This document shows positions 54,324-63,464 of a stretch of DNA of 64,000 nt, in pieces. This DNA comes from an uncultured Selenomonadales bacterium (GTDB taxonomy: Bacteria > Bacillota > Negativicutes > Selenomonadales > Selenomonadaceae), in the NCBI GenBank assembly GCA_946411735.1, contig CAMKFB010000004.1, forward strand, positions 1 to 64,000. Reading direction: 5' to 3'. The stretch's first letter is position 1, and each line of letters starts with the position of its first letter. The notes under the pieces were generated by a model that ran no database searches, was not told the origin of the DNA, and saw only the letters and a list, made by a program, of their open reading frames with translations. Made by a program: the position numbers and the translations under genes.

Positions 54324-54342
54324 GACGGATCGAAACTCCGTC
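54324..54342. promoter_or_regulatory. Inverted repeat in the fru leader, possible operator
   Basis: GACGGA (54324-54329), seven bases, TCCGTC (54337-54342), just downstream of the fru -10 box. It could be a repressor site or an RNA hairpin; it is not a known consensus to me. Confidence 0.4.
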
Positions 54343-54349
54343 AATCGAT

Positions 54350-54379
54350 ATCATACAACAAAGATTGTTGCCGCGTCAA
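54350..54379 (-). promoter_or_regulatory. Promoter of the fruK-EIIAB-fruA operon
   Basis: On the minus strand, TTGACG (54379-54374), an 18-bp spacer and TATGAT (54355-54350). Back to back with the opp promoter. Confidence 0.7.
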
Positions 54380-54402
54380 ACAAATTTTCTGCAGTCTTGC
54401 CG

Positions 54403-54431
54403 TTGACTTTCATAATTTAATCATCTATACT
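54403..54431 (+). promoter_or_regulatory. Promoter of the opp operon
   Basis: TTGACT (54403-54408), a 17-bp spacer and TATACT (54426-54431), 42 bp before the TTG start of oppA. Confidence 0.75.
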
Positions 54432-54472
54432 TTCGACGACTGATGAAAAAATTTTTGACGGAGGCGATCACA

Positions 54473-56119
54473 TTGAAAAAAATTTTTGCGGCGGTGCTGC
54501 TGGCGCTGTTGATGTTGACGGCGGCGTGCGGCGACGACTCCGCCGACGGACGTCTCAAAGTCATGCTCGGCTCGAATGTCGTCTCGCTCGACTCCGCGCA
54601 GGCAACCGATTCCTCCTCGTTTGAAGTCATCGCCGATTGCATTGACGGGTTGATGCAGCTCGACGCCGACGGTAAAGCAATCCCCGCCATTGCCGAACGC
54701 TTTGACGTCAGCGCAGACGGCAAGACTTATACCTTCCACCTTCGCGACGCCAAGTGGTCAAACGGCGACGACGTCACCGCCGACGATTTTGTGTTCGCCT
54801 GGCGCCGCCACGCTCAAGAGGGCGAAGAATACTCCTACATGCTCGGCTCGACCGTCGCTTGTATCAAGAATGCCGACGCGGTGATCAAGGGCGGCGATCC
54901 CTCGACACTCGGCGTGAGCGCGCCCGATCCCAAAACTCTTGTCGTCGAGCTCGACGTGCCCGTCTCCTTCTTCCCCGCTCTGATGGCGTTCCCGACTTTC
55001 TATCCGATTAACCAAAAATTTTATAACGGTCTCGACGCCGGCACTTACGGCACGAGCCCCGAAACTTATCTCGCCAACGGCGCCTTCGTTTTGAAGAGTT
55101 ATATGCCCGGCGCCGCCAATATTCAGCTCGAAAAAAATCCGTCTTATTGGGACGCCGACCGCGTCAAACTCGACGGCTTCAGCTATCAGGTTGTCTCCTC
55201 GAGCGACAACGCGCTCACCGCCTTCAAAAATAAATCCCTCAACGTCGTCGAGATTCGCGGCAATCAGGTCGTGAGCGTCCAAAACGACGCGGAGCTCTCG
55301 AAAAATCTCAAAATCATTCCGGCGGGCTCGCTCAATTATCTTTCGTTCAATCAGGACCCCAAAAATCATCACGCCGGCGCGCTTACCAACACCAACCTTC
55401 GTCTTGCGATCTCCAACGCGATCGATCGCGAATCGCTTGTCGACAATTTTATTATGAACGGCTCAAAAGCGACCTTCACCGCGATCCCGCTCCAATTCGC
55501 GCCGCACGCTCAGACCGGCGCATACTTCGCCGCCGATCAGCAACGTTATTTCGATGTCATCGGGCTCGGCGTCATCCGCGCTCAAGAATATCTGGCAGCT
55601 GCCAAGTCCGAACTCGGGCGCGATCAATTCGATCTCAATCTGATTTACGCAAACGACAGCGGCGATACGATTGTCAAGGTCGCGCAGGCGATTAAATCTC
55701 ACGTCGAAGAGAATCTGCCGGGCGTCACTCTCACCCTCCAGCCCATGCCCAAAGCCGAATATTTGACTCACGTCACGTCGAACAGTTTCGATGTGGCGCT
55801 GACGAGTTGGACGCCGGATTACGATGACCCGATGACGTTCTTGAATTTGTGGACGACCGACGGTTGCAAGATCAGCGAACACTGGAGCAATGCCGCTTAC
55901 GACAAAATTGTCGCCGATTGCACGACGGGCGCGCTTGCCGCCGACTACGACGCGCGTTGGACGGCACTCTACGACGCCGAGAAAATTCTCCTTGAAAACG
56001 CCGTCATCGCCCCGCTCTACACCAATATGAACGCGGTTCTGATTTCCGATAACGTCAGCGGGATCGAGTTTCACGCGGCGGGCGTCGATCGCGTCTACAA
56101 ATCTGCGGTCGTCAAGTGA
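54473..56119 (+). CDS. oppA: Oligopeptide ABC transporter substrate-binding lipoprotein
   Basis: The protein has 548 residues. A lipoprotein signal (KKIFAAVLLALLMLTAAC, lipobox LTAAC) is followed by the SBP_bac_5 fold: EVIADCIDGLMQLD, AKWSNGDDVTADDFVFAWRR, and SWTPDYDDPMTFLNLW near the C-terminus. The start is TTG 54473, because GGAGG at 54460-54464 is correctly spaced and the upstream ATG 54443 overlaps the expected transcript start region without a ribosome site. It heads oppABCDF. Peptide specificity is inferred from family. Confidence 0.94.
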   Translation: MKKIFAAVLLALLMLTAACGDDSADGRLKVMLGSNVVSLDSAQATDSSSFEVIADCIDGLMQLDADGKAIPAIAERFDVSADGKTYTFHLRDAKWSNGDDVTADDFVFAWRRHAQEGEEYSYMLGSTVACIKNADAVIKGGDPSTLGVSAPDPKTLVVELDVPVSFFPALMAFPTFYPINQKFYNGLDAGTYGTSPETYLANGAFVLKSYMPGAANIQLEKNPSYWDADRVKLDGFSYQVVSSSDNALTAFKNKSLNVVEIRGNQVVSVQNDAELSKNLKIIPAGSLNYLSFNQDPKNHHAGALTNTNLRLAISNAIDRESLVDNFIMNGSKATFTAIPLQFAPHAQTGAYFAADQQRYFDVIGLGVIRAQEYLAAAKSELGRDQFDLNLIYANDSGDTIVKVAQAIKSHVEENLPGVTLTLQPMPKAEYLTHVTSNSFDVALTSWTPDYDDPMTFLNLWTTDGCKISEHWSNAAYDKIVADCTTGALAADYDARWTALYDAEKILLENAVIAPLYTNMNAVLISDNVSGIEFHAAGVDRVYKSAVVK

Positions 56120-57060
56120 TGGGCAAGTACGTCGCCAAGCGCGTGCTGATGTCGGCGCTGACGCTGTTTCTGATCGTGTTCGTGCTGTTCGTGCTGATCC
56201 GAATAATGCCGGGCGATCCCTTCCCCGTCGAGCGCATGACGGCAGAGATGATCGCTCAAAAGCGCCTCGAACTCGGGCTCGACAAGCCGATCCTCGTCCA
56301 GTTCTTCGATTACATGTCGATGCTGATGAGCGGCAGTTTCGGCAACGGCACTTCACTCTATAATGGCGCGCCGATAAAACCGATCCTGCTCGCTTGTCTC
56401 GAGAACTCGTTTAAGATCGGAGTGTTGGCGATCGCCTTCGGCACGACGGTCGGGCTGACGATCGGGATCATTGCGGCGCTCAATCGCGGTACGGTCATCG
56501 ACGGTTTCTGCACTCTGCTGTCAATTCTTGGCGTTTGCATCCCGTCATACGTCTTTATGATCTTCCTGCAATACTTTTTCGCGTATCAGATTCCGTTCTT
56601 TCCGTATTTCTTCGACCCGTCGCGTTTCCTGTTCTCGTCGATAATGCCGTCAATGTCGCTGAGTCTGCTGACGATCTCGACGGTCGCGCGCTTCACTCGC
56701 AACGAACTGATCGAAGTGATGAACAGCGATTACGTCAAGCTGGCGGAGTCGAAGGGGCTGTGCGGTTTCGAGCTGATTCGCCGGCACGTGTTGAGGAATG
56801 CGCTGATCCCGGTCGTGACGGTGATTGCGCCGCTCGTGGTCGATCTGCTGACGGGCGCTATGGTCATGGAGAAAATTTACGGCGTCAACGGCGTCGGCAA
56901 GCTGATGGTCGACGCGATCGCCGGCGAGGGCATCGATTACAACTACGTGCTGGCGCTGAGCATCGTATTCTCGTCGCTCTATATCGGCATAATGTTGGTG
57001 CTCGACATCCTTTACGGCATCATCGACCCGCGCATCAGGCTTGCGGCGAAGGAGGCGTGA
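56119..57060 (+). CDS. oppB: Oligopeptide ABC transporter permease OppB
   Basis: The protein has 313 residues and six membrane segments. The N-terminal block MPGDPFPVERMTAE and the EAA loop (YVKLAESKGLCGFELIRRHVLRNALIPVVTV) are typical of DppB/OppB. ATG 56119 overlaps the oppA stop (TGATG). It pairs with OppC to form the channel. Confidence 0.94.
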   Translation: MGKYVAKRVLMSALTLFLIVFVLFVLIRIMPGDPFPVERMTAEMIAQKRLELGLDKPILVQFFDYMSMLMSGSFGNGTSLYNGAPIKPILLACLENSFKIGVLAIAFGTTVGLTIGIIAALNRGTVIDGFCTLLSILGVCIPSYVFMIFLQYFFAYQIPFFPYFFDPSRFLFSSIMPSMSLSLLTISTVARFTRNELIEVMNSDYVKLAESKGLCGFELIRRHVLRNALIPVVTVIAPLVVDLLTGAMVMEKIYGVNGVGKLMVDAIAGEGIDYNYVLALSIVFSSLYIGIMLVLDILYGIIDPRIRLAAKEA

Positions 57061-57062
57061 CA

Positions 57063-58040
57063 ATGTACAATCCTCAACCGTCCGATTTCGAGTTTCTTGG
57101 CGCGCGCGACATCGATGTCGACAAAAATTTTGCGTCGCAGGGATATTGGAAGGGCGTTGCGATTCATTTCCTCCGCAATCGTTTCGCGATGACCGGCGTG
57201 ATTTTGGTCGGCGTGATAATGGCGTTTGCGATCCTCGCGCCGCTCGTGAGCACCTACAGCTATCAGGAGATCGTTTCGATCACGGGCGCCGACGGTAAAG
57301 CGATCGTGGCGAAGAGTTTATCGCCTCAATTGGCGGGCGGCGCCGACAATTTATTTTCGGATCGGACATTCCTGTTCGGGACGGACGATCTCGGGCGCGA
57401 CTTATGGACTCGAACGTGGCAAGGCGCGCGCGTTTCGCTGATCATCGCCTTCGTTGCGATTTTTATCGACATGCTGATCGGCACGAGCTACGGGTTGATC
57501 TCGGGCTATTTCGGCGGGGCGGTCGACCACATCATGCAGCGCTTCGTCGAGATCGCCGGCTCGATCCCGACTCTGGTGATCATCTCAGTGCTGGCAATTT
57601 TCATGGATAAGGGGCTGGGGCTGGTAATCGCGTCGCTGCTGGTGACGGAGTGGATCGGGATGAGCAAAATCGCCCGCGCGGAGTGTCTCAAGCTCAAGGA
57701 GCGGGAGTATGTGCTGGCGAGTCGAACCTTGGGCGCGGGAGATTTCCACATCATCTTCAAACAGATACTGCCGAACACAATCGGACCGATCATCACGCAG
57801 GTGATGTTCTCGATCCCGGTGGCGATATTCACCGAGGCGTTTTTGAGTTTCGTGGGGGTGGGGATTGTGCTGCCGCAGTGCTCGATCGGGTCGCTGATCG
57901 AGGCGGGCTTCAACAACATCACAATCCTGCCGTATCAAATCCTGCCGCCGATCTCGGTGCTGGCGATTTTGATGTTGGGGTTCAATCTGATCGGCGACGG
58001 ATTCCGTGAGGCGCTTGCGCCCAAGCTCGAGGATATGTGA
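57063..58040 (+). CDS. oppC: Oligopeptide ABC transporter permease OppC
   Basis: The protein has 325 residues: an N-terminal cytoplasmic segment, a membrane segment at about 40-62, the block FLFGTDDLGRDLWTRTWQGARVSL, and the EAA loop REYVLASRTLGAGDFHIIFKQILPNTIGPI. ATG 57063 has GGAGG inside the end of oppB. The long upstream part of the same open frame is an oppB shadow. Confidence 0.94.
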   Translation: MYNPQPSDFEFLGARDIDVDKNFASQGYWKGVAIHFLRNRFAMTGVILVGVIMAFAILAPLVSTYSYQEIVSITGADGKAIVAKSLSPQLAGGADNLFSDRTFLFGTDDLGRDLWTRTWQGARVSLIIAFVAIFIDMLIGTSYGLISGYFGGAVDHIMQRFVEIAGSIPTLVIISVLAIFMDKGLGLVIASLLVTEWIGMSKIARAECLKLKEREYVLASRTLGAGDFHIIFKQILPNTIGPIITQVMFSIPVAIFTEAFLSFVGVGIVLPQCSIGSLIEAGFNNITILPYQILPPISVLAILMLGFNLIGDGFREALAPKLEDM

Positions 58041-59098
58041 TGGAAAAAAATATTCTCTCGATCAAAAATCTGGACATAACTTTTCGGACGAACGCCGGCA
58101 ACATTCACGCGATTCGCGGCGTCGACATCAACCTTCCGCGCGGAAAAACCGTTGCGCTCGTTGGCGAGTCGGGCTCGGGCAAATCCGTGACGATGAAGGC
58201 GGCGACGGGGCTGCTCGACTCCAACGCGATCATCAACGGCGGACAAATTTTTTTCGACGACGGCAACGGTCGAGTTGATCTGCTGATGCTCGACAAAAAA
58301 GAACTCCGTCGGAGGATCAACGGGCGACAGATTGCGATGGTGTTTCAAGACCCGATGACAAGTCTCGACCCGACGATGACAATCGGCGATCAGATCACCG
58401 AGGGCATGTTCCTCCACCAAAAAATTTCCTCCGCCGACGCTCGAACGAAGGCGCTTGAGCTCCTGAACCTTGTCGGGATCATCGACGCCGAAAAACGCCT
58501 CGAAAATTATCCGCATCAACTTTCGGGCGGCATGCGACAACGGATCGTGATCGCGATCGCCTTGTCCTGCGAGCCGAAAATTTTAATCTGCGACGAGCCG
58601 ACTACCGCCCTTGACGTCACAATTCAAGCCCGCATTCTCGATCTGATTCGCGACATTCAGGCGCGCATGGGGCTGTCGGTCATTTACATCACGCACGACC
58701 TGGGCGTGGTGGCGAAGGTTGCCGATTACGTCAACGTGATGTACGCGGGCAAGATTATCGAGCGCGGCACGGTCGACGAGATTTTTTACGATCCGCGCCA
58801 TCCGTACACGTGGGGCTTGTTGAGTGCGATGCCCGACCTCGAGACCGATGACGATCGATTGTATTCGATCCCCGGCAGCCCGCCGAATTTATTGCACGAG
58901 CCCAAGGGCGATGCCTTCTCCGCGCGGAACCGTTTCGCAATGAAGATCGACGAGAAGGCGGCGCCGCCGATGTTTAAGATCACAGAGACGCATTACGCGG
59001 CGACATGGTTGTTGCATCCCGACGCGCCGAAGGTCGAGCTGCCCAAAGAATTGCGAGCGCGGCTGGAGCGATCACGAAAGGCGGCGAATATCTCATGA
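58040..59098 (+). CDS. oppD: Oligopeptide ABC transporter ATPase OppD
   Basis: The protein has 352 residues: Walker A GESGSGKS, Q-loop VFQDPM, signature LSGGMRQR, Walker B ILICDEPTTALD and a His switch ITHD. The C-terminal oligopeptide-transporter extension (HPYTWGLLSAMPDL, IPGSPPNL) is present, but the usual C-terminal iron-sulphur cysteine cluster of OppD/DppD proteins is not seen. ATG 58040 overlaps the oppC stop (TGATG). Confidence 0.94.
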   Translation: MEKNILSIKNLDITFRTNAGNIHAIRGVDINLPRGKTVALVGESGSGKSVTMKAATGLLDSNAIINGGQIFFDDGNGRVDLLMLDKKELRRRINGRQIAMVFQDPMTSLDPTMTIGDQITEGMFLHQKISSADARTKALELLNLVGIIDAEKRLENYPHQLSGGMRQRIVIAIALSCEPKILICDEPTTALDVTIQARILDLIRDIQARMGLSVIYITHDLGVVAKVADYVNVMYAGKIIERGTVDEIFYDPRHPYTWGLLSAMPDLETDDDRLYSIPGSPPNLLHEPKGDAFSARNRFAMKIDEKAAPPMFKITETHYAATWLLHPDAPKVELPKELRARLERSRKAANIS

Positions 59099-59982
59099 GC
59101 GAGCCGTTGTTGAGCGTCACGAATTTGGTTCAGCACTTCAAAGTGTCGCGGAGCTATACCGTCAAAGCCGTCAACGGCGTGTCGTTTTCGATCAACGCCG
59201 GCGAGACTTACGGGCTGGTCGGCGAGTCGGGCTCCGGCAAGACGACGATCGGCAGGAGCATCATCCGCCTCTACGATCCGACGGGCGGCGAGATCATTTT
59301 CAACGGCAAATCGATAGCGGGCGCGCTCGACGGCGACACCCGTCGCATGCTCCGAAAAGACATGCAGATGATTTTTCAAGACCCGATGTCGAGCCTCAAC
59401 CCGCGCAAAAAAATTGCCGACATAATCGGCGAGGGGCTTGACATTCATCAACTTTATTCCGACGTCAACGAACGCAATAAAATTATCGGCGACATCCTTC
59501 AGAAGGTCGGCTTATCGGCGGCGCATGCCGAGCGCTATCCTCAACAGTTCAGCGGTGGTCAGCGTCAACGTATCGGGATTGCGCGGGCGCTGGTGATGAA
59601 TCCGAAGCTGATTATCGCCGACGAGTGCATCAGTGCGCTCGACGTTTCGATCCAAGCACAGGTCGTCAATCTGATGAAGGACATTCAGGACGAGACCGGC
59701 TGCGCCTACCTTTTCATTGCCCACGATTTGAGCATGGTCAAATACATTTCGGATCGGATCGGCGTGCTGCACAAGGGTTATCTGGTCGAGACCGGCACCA
59801 CCGACGAGATTTTCAACGACCCGCGCCACCCTTACACGCAAAGCCTTTTATCCGCCGTCCCGATCGCCAATCCGCACGTCGAAAAAAATCGGCGCCTCAT
59901 CGCTTACGATGGCGGCGCCGCCAATTATGAGTCCGCCACGCTCCGAGCGATCAGCGATACTCACTTCGTGCTCGAGTCCTGA
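59095..59982 (+). CDS. oppF: Oligopeptide ABC transporter ATPase OppF
   Basis: The protein has 295 residues: Walker A GESGSGKT, Q-loop IFQDPMSSLNPRKK, signature FSGGQRQRIGIARAL, Walker B LIIADECISALD and His switch IAHD. The Walker B has Cys where Pro is usual (DEPxSALD); the catalytic Glu is kept. ATG 59095 overlaps the oppD stop (ATGA). Last gene of oppABCDF, converging on ribF with a 22-bp overlap. Confidence 0.94.
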   Translation: MSEPLLSVTNLVQHFKVSRSYTVKAVNGVSFSINAGETYGLVGESGSGKTTIGRSIIRLYDPTGGEIIFNGKSIAGALDGDTRRMLRKDMQMIFQDPMSSLNPRKKIADIIGEGLDIHQLYSDVNERNKIIGDILQKVGLSAAHAERYPQQFSGGQRQRIGIARALVMNPKLIIADECISALDVSIQAQVVNLMKDIQDETGCAYLFIAHDLSMVKYISDRIGVLHKGYLVETGTTDEIFNDPRHPYTQSLLSAVPIANPHVEKNRRLIAYDGGAANYESATLRAISDTHFVLES

Positions 59983-60896
59983 AAAATTTTTTTCGCCCGC
60001 TCGAGATCACTTCGAAGTTGTGCAACCAGCTCCGAGACGCTTTCGAATTTATCCTCCGCGCGGAGCCACTCCAAAAAACTCACGCTCAGCTCCCGCCCGT
60101 AGAGATCGCCGCTAAACTGATCGATATAAACCTCCAATCGCCGCTTGACGCTCCCGAACGTGGGATTGTCGCCGACATTGGCGATCCCGCAATAATTTTT
60201 CCCGTCGAGCTCGACGCTCACCGCATAAGCTCCGTTGGGAAGCATCGCCCGCCCCTCGGCGATCTCGAGATTCGCCGTCGGGAAGCCCAACCGCCGCCCG
60301 CGTCGATCGCCGTGGACGACCGTCGACACATAGGTAAACGGGCGACCGAGCAGCTCATTGGCGGAGTGCAATTCACCGTCGGCAATCAGCTTGCGAATGC
60401 GCGTGCTGCTGACGGTTTTTTTATTTACTGTGATCGCCGGACAAACCTCCGCGCGGAAACCGTAGGAATTGCCCTCGCGGATCAACATTCGACCGTTACC
60501 CTTGCCGAAACGTCCGAAGGTGTAATTCGGTCCCGTTACCACGATCGACGGCGCGAATTTATCTCTCAACAGTTGCAGAAAATCTTCGGGCGATCGTTTC
60601 GACAGCTCTCGAGTAAACGGAATGTCGATCAGCACGTCGATGCCGATGCTTTCGACCAGTTGACGTCGGAGCGATCGATTGCCGATCATCAACGGTTGTG
60701 CGGCGGGATCGAGGATCGACAGCGGGTGATTGGAAAAAGTAAACACGATCGATGTGCCGTCGATCGAGCGCGCCAACTCGACCGCGCGACTTATGATCGA
60801 CGCGTGACCGATGTGGACGCCGTCAAACATTCCGAGCGCGATCACCGGTCGCAAAAATTTTTTGTTGATCGCCGATAGCTTTTTATATATCTCCAT
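59961..60896 (-). CDS. ribF: Bifunctional riboflavin kinase/FAD synthetase
   Basis: RibF makes FMN and FAD from riboflavin. The protein has 311 residues. The N-terminal FAD-synthetase domain has GMFDGVHIGH and SSTRIRKLI. The C-terminal riboflavin kinase domain has GDRRGRRLGFPTANLE and IANVGDNPTFG. The ATG at 60896 lies 2 bp after the lysA stop, so it is co-transcribed with lysA. Its usual partner truB is not here. Confidence 0.95.
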   Translation of the reverse strand: MEIYKKLSAINKKFLRPVIALGMFDGVHIGHASIISRAVELARSIDGTSIVFTFSNHPLSILDPAAQPLMIGNRSLRRQLVESIGIDVLIDIPFTRELSKRSPEDFLQLLRDKFAPSIVVTGPNYTFGRFGKGNGRMLIREGNSYGFRAEVCPAITVNKKTVSSTRIRKLIADGELHSANELLGRPFTYVSTVVHGDRRGRRLGFPTANLEIAEGRAMLPNGAYAVSVELDGKNYCGIANVGDNPTFGSVKRRLEVYIDQFSGDLYGRELSVSFLEWLRAEDKFESVSELVAQLRSDLERAKKIFQDSSTK

Positions 60897-60898
60897 GA

Positions 60899-62140
60899 TT
60901 ATTTTATACGTAGCGTCGCAAAGTAGTCGTCGAGCGTCTCCGCGCGGCGGATCATCTCTACCGATCCGTCCGCCTTCAACAACAGCTCCGCACTCCGCAA
61001 TTTCCCGTTGTAATTGAAGCCCATCGCATGCCCGTGCGCGCCGGTGTCGTGAATGATCACGATGTCGCCGCGCTCAATCTCCGGCAGCCGCCGATCGATC
61101 GCAAACTTGTCGTTGTTCTCGCACAGCGATCCCGTCACGTCGTAAATGTGATCGAGCGGCGCATTTTCTTTGCCCGCCACCGTGATGTGGTGATACGCCC
61201 CGTACAGCGCTGGTCGCATCAAATTCGCCATGCACGCGTCCAGCCCCACGTAATTTTTATACGTCTCCTTCTTGTGCAGCACCGTCGACACCAGCCAGCC
61301 CGCGTCGCCCGTCATCGCCCGTCCGCTCTCAAATGCAAGCGCCGGCTCGAGATCCGCCGCCCGCAATATATTATTGTACGACATCCGAATGCCGGTTCCG
61401 ACCGAGGCAAGATCGACCGGCTCTTGATCAAGTCGATACGGCAGCCCGATCCCGCCGCCCAGATTGATGAACTCCACTTCGATACCCAGCCGCGTTTTGA
61501 GCTCCACCGCCAACTCGAACATGATCTCCGCCGTCCGAATGAACGCCTCCGTCTCCAGCTCGTTCGAGACGATCATCGTGTGCAATCCGAACCGTCGAAC
61601 GCCCTTGTCGAGCGCCATTCGATACGCGTCAAAAATTTGCGCCCGCGTCAATCCGTACTTCGCCTCCGCCGGTCGACCGATAATTTCATTGCCATCATTC
61701 ATAATGTCGGCGGGGTTGTATCGAAACGACAGGCAATCGGGCAGCCCCGCGCATCGCTCGAGAAATTCAATGTGCGTGATGTCGTCGAGATTGATCACCG
61801 CGCCAAGCTCGCGCGCCTTCCGAAATTCCTCCGCCGGCGTGTCATTCGACGTGAGCATAATTTTTTCGCCGACCACGCCCGCCATCTCCGATATGCACAG
61901 CTCCGCCGTCGATGAGCAATCCGTCCCCGCGCCTTCGCTTGCAAGTATTTCCACGATGCGCGGATTGGGGCAAGCCTTCACCGCAAAATACTCTCGAAAC
62001 TCCGCCGCCCAATCGAACGCCGCCTTCAGCCGTCGGATGTTGCGCCGTATGATCGACTCGTCGTAGATGTGGAACGGCGTCGGGTATTTCGCGATGAGCG
62101 ACTCGAGCTGCGCCTTCGTGAGCGGAAAATTTTTTTGCAT
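60899..62140 (-). CDS. lysA: Diaminopimelate decarboxylase-family enzyme
   Basis: A fold-III PLP decarboxylase that makes lysine from meso-diaminopimelate. The protein has 413 residues. The PLP lysine is K55 (YFAVKACPNP). GGGIGLPY and ESGRAM, and a C-terminal GLDACMANLMRPALYGAYHH (Cys and Tyr of the active site), are present. ATG 62140 has AAGGAGA upstream. Some Negativicutes use related lysine/ornithine decarboxylases to make cadaverine for their cell wall, so an alternative substrate is possible, though the sequence looks DapDC-like. It precedes ribF. Confidence 0.85.
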   Translation of the reverse strand: MQKNFPLTKAQLESLIAKYPTPFHIYDESIIRRNIRRLKAAFDWAAEFREYFAVKACPNPRIVEILASEGAGTDCSSTAELCISEMAGVVGEKIMLTSNDTPAEEFRKARELGAVINLDDITHIEFLERCAGLPDCLSFRYNPADIMNDGNEIIGRPAEAKYGLTRAQIFDAYRMALDKGVRRFGLHTMIVSNELETEAFIRTAEIMFELAVELKTRLGIEVEFINLGGGIGLPYRLDQEPVDLASVGTGIRMSYNNILRAADLEPALAFESGRAMTGDAGWLVSTVLHKKETYKNYVGLDACMANLMRPALYGAYHHITVAGKENAPLDHIYDVTGSLCENNDKFAIDRRLPEIERGDIVIIHDTGAHGHAMGFNYNGKLRSAELLLKADGSVEMIRRAETLDDYFATLRIK

Positions 62141-62197
62141 TATCGATGTCTCCTTCAAAAAGTTGTCGACCGATTATATCACATCCGCCCGCGATCA

Positions 62198-62222
62198 ACA
62201 AAAAAAGACTGCCGAAGCAGTC
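62198..62222 (-). terminator. Terminator of the NlpC/P60 gene
   Basis: Perfect stem GACTGC-TTCG-GCAGTC read on the minus strand (62222-62207), then a run of nine T. Confidence 0.85.
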
Positions 62223-62240
62223 AATTTCGTCGACCTTCGA

Positions 62241-62915
62241 TCACAACACGCGGCGCGCACCGATGTAAGTCGAGCTCCAATAAGAATTGCCGAGCGAGTC
62301 GACCACCACGCCGCGCGAAGAGCTTGCGTTGATGAAATTGTTGTCGCCGAGGTAAATTCCCACATGCGACGGACCGTAGGTGTAGGTGCTGAAGAAAACC
62401 AGATCGCCCGCGCGCAGTTCCGAGGTCGAAATCGGAGTCCCGTAGTAGTATTGCTCGTCGGCCATGCGCGGGAGCGCGACGCCGGCTTGAGCGAACACGT
62501 AGCGGACATAGCCCGAGCAGTCGAAACCGTACGGGGTGGTGCCGCCGAAGACGTAGGGGACGCCGATGTACTGCATGGAAGTTTGAACGATGCGGCTTGC
62601 GAGGACGCCGAAACTATGAGAGATGTCGGGCATGTCGCGACCGAGGAGCGCCTCATAAGTCGCCGGACCGATCAGACCGTCGGGCTCAATGCCTTGGATC
62701 GTCTGAAACTCTTTGATTGCGTCGACCGTGGCGGGACCGAAATCGCCGTCGGCGACCACATCATAGCCGAGACCGACCAATTGACCTTGAATTTCAGCTA
62801 TCTCCGTACCTTGATCACCGACTTGGAAAGCGGGATGAGCGGAGGCGGCGCCCGTAAACATCATCACCATCGCAATCGCCATCATCATTCGAACCACTCT
62901 CAACAAATAAGCCAC
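62241..62915 (-). CDS. Secreted NlpC/P60 peptidoglycan endopeptidase with PG-binding domain
   Basis: The protein has about 224 residues: a signal peptide (to about residue 26), a PG_binding_1 domain (about 33-92, IAEIQGQLVGLGYDVVADGDFGP), and a C-terminal NlpC/P60 domain with catalytic C133 (FDCSGYV) and H184 (SHVGIYLG). The third polar residue is Asn (N196, FINASS) rather than the common His. It would cut stem peptides of peptidoglycan. The start is uncertain: GTG 62915, or a TTG about 9 bp further, with GAGAGGA upstream. Confidence 0.88.
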   Translation of the reverse strand: MAYLLRVVRMMMAIAMVMMFTGAASAHPAFQVGDQGTEIAEIQGQLVGLGYDVVADGDFGPATVDAIKEFQTIQGIEPDGLIGPATYEALLGRDMPDISHSFGVLASRIVQTSMQYIGVPYVFGGTTPYGFDCSGYVRYVFAQAGVALPRMADEQYYYGTPISTSELRAGDLVFFSTYTYGPSHVGIYLGDNNFINASSSRGVVVDSLGNSYWSSTYIGARRVL

Positions 62916-63027
62916 TTCCTCTCTAATAAATCTTTAATGAGATTATAATCTTGCATGGTGACAAATGACTGAACGCAACATAAATTTTATATGATTTTCT
63001 CTCTCAAAAAGTGTTCGACGTCATGAA

Positions 63028-63374
63028 GATGAGGCGGTGCTCGATAAGCCGGATTCTGTTTTTCAGGCAATCATTTATCTGGACTCGTCGTCGCCGACGA
63101 GCTCAAGCTGTCTACCCGAGACCTCGCCGAGCAGGGTCCGCAGTCTCCTATCTGACATTGCACCGCGTGAGGTTTGTCAGCCCATGACGTTGCCGCCATG
63201 TCGGTGAGCTCTTGCCTCGCCTTTTCACCCTTACCGATCGAAATCGGCGGTTTGCTTTTCTGTGACACTGTCTTGCAGATTACTCCGACCGGTCGTTAGC
63301 CGGCACGCCGCTCTGTGGTGTCCGGACTTTCCTCGAGCGTTGCCGCCCGCGATTGCCTCGAGCACCGCCTCATC
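63028..63374 (-). ncRNA. rnpB: RNase P RNA (class A)
   Basis: The catalytic RNA of RNase P, which matures tRNA 5' ends. On the minus strand the 5' part has the conserved GAGGAAAGTCC and the 3' end has ACAGAATCCGGCTTATCG. The closing P1 helix is a perfect 17-bp pairing of 63358-63374 with 63028-63044. Length is about 347 nt. Open frames across it are spurious. Confidence 0.95.
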
Positions 63375-63381
63375 GATAACG

Positions 63382-63410
63382 ATTGTAGCACTCGCATCGG
63401 CGCTTGTCAA
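63382..63410 (-). promoter_or_regulatory. Promoter of rnpB
   Basis: On the minus strand, a perfect TTGACA (63410-63405), a 17-bp spacer and TACAAT (63387-63382) with an extended TGC. It ends 7 bp before the predicted RNA 5' end, so it defines the transcript well. Confidence 0.9.
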
Positions 63411-63464
63411 TTTCGGCGGCGGCATGCTAACATGCCCGAGAAAAATTTTTTTGGAGGCAATCAA

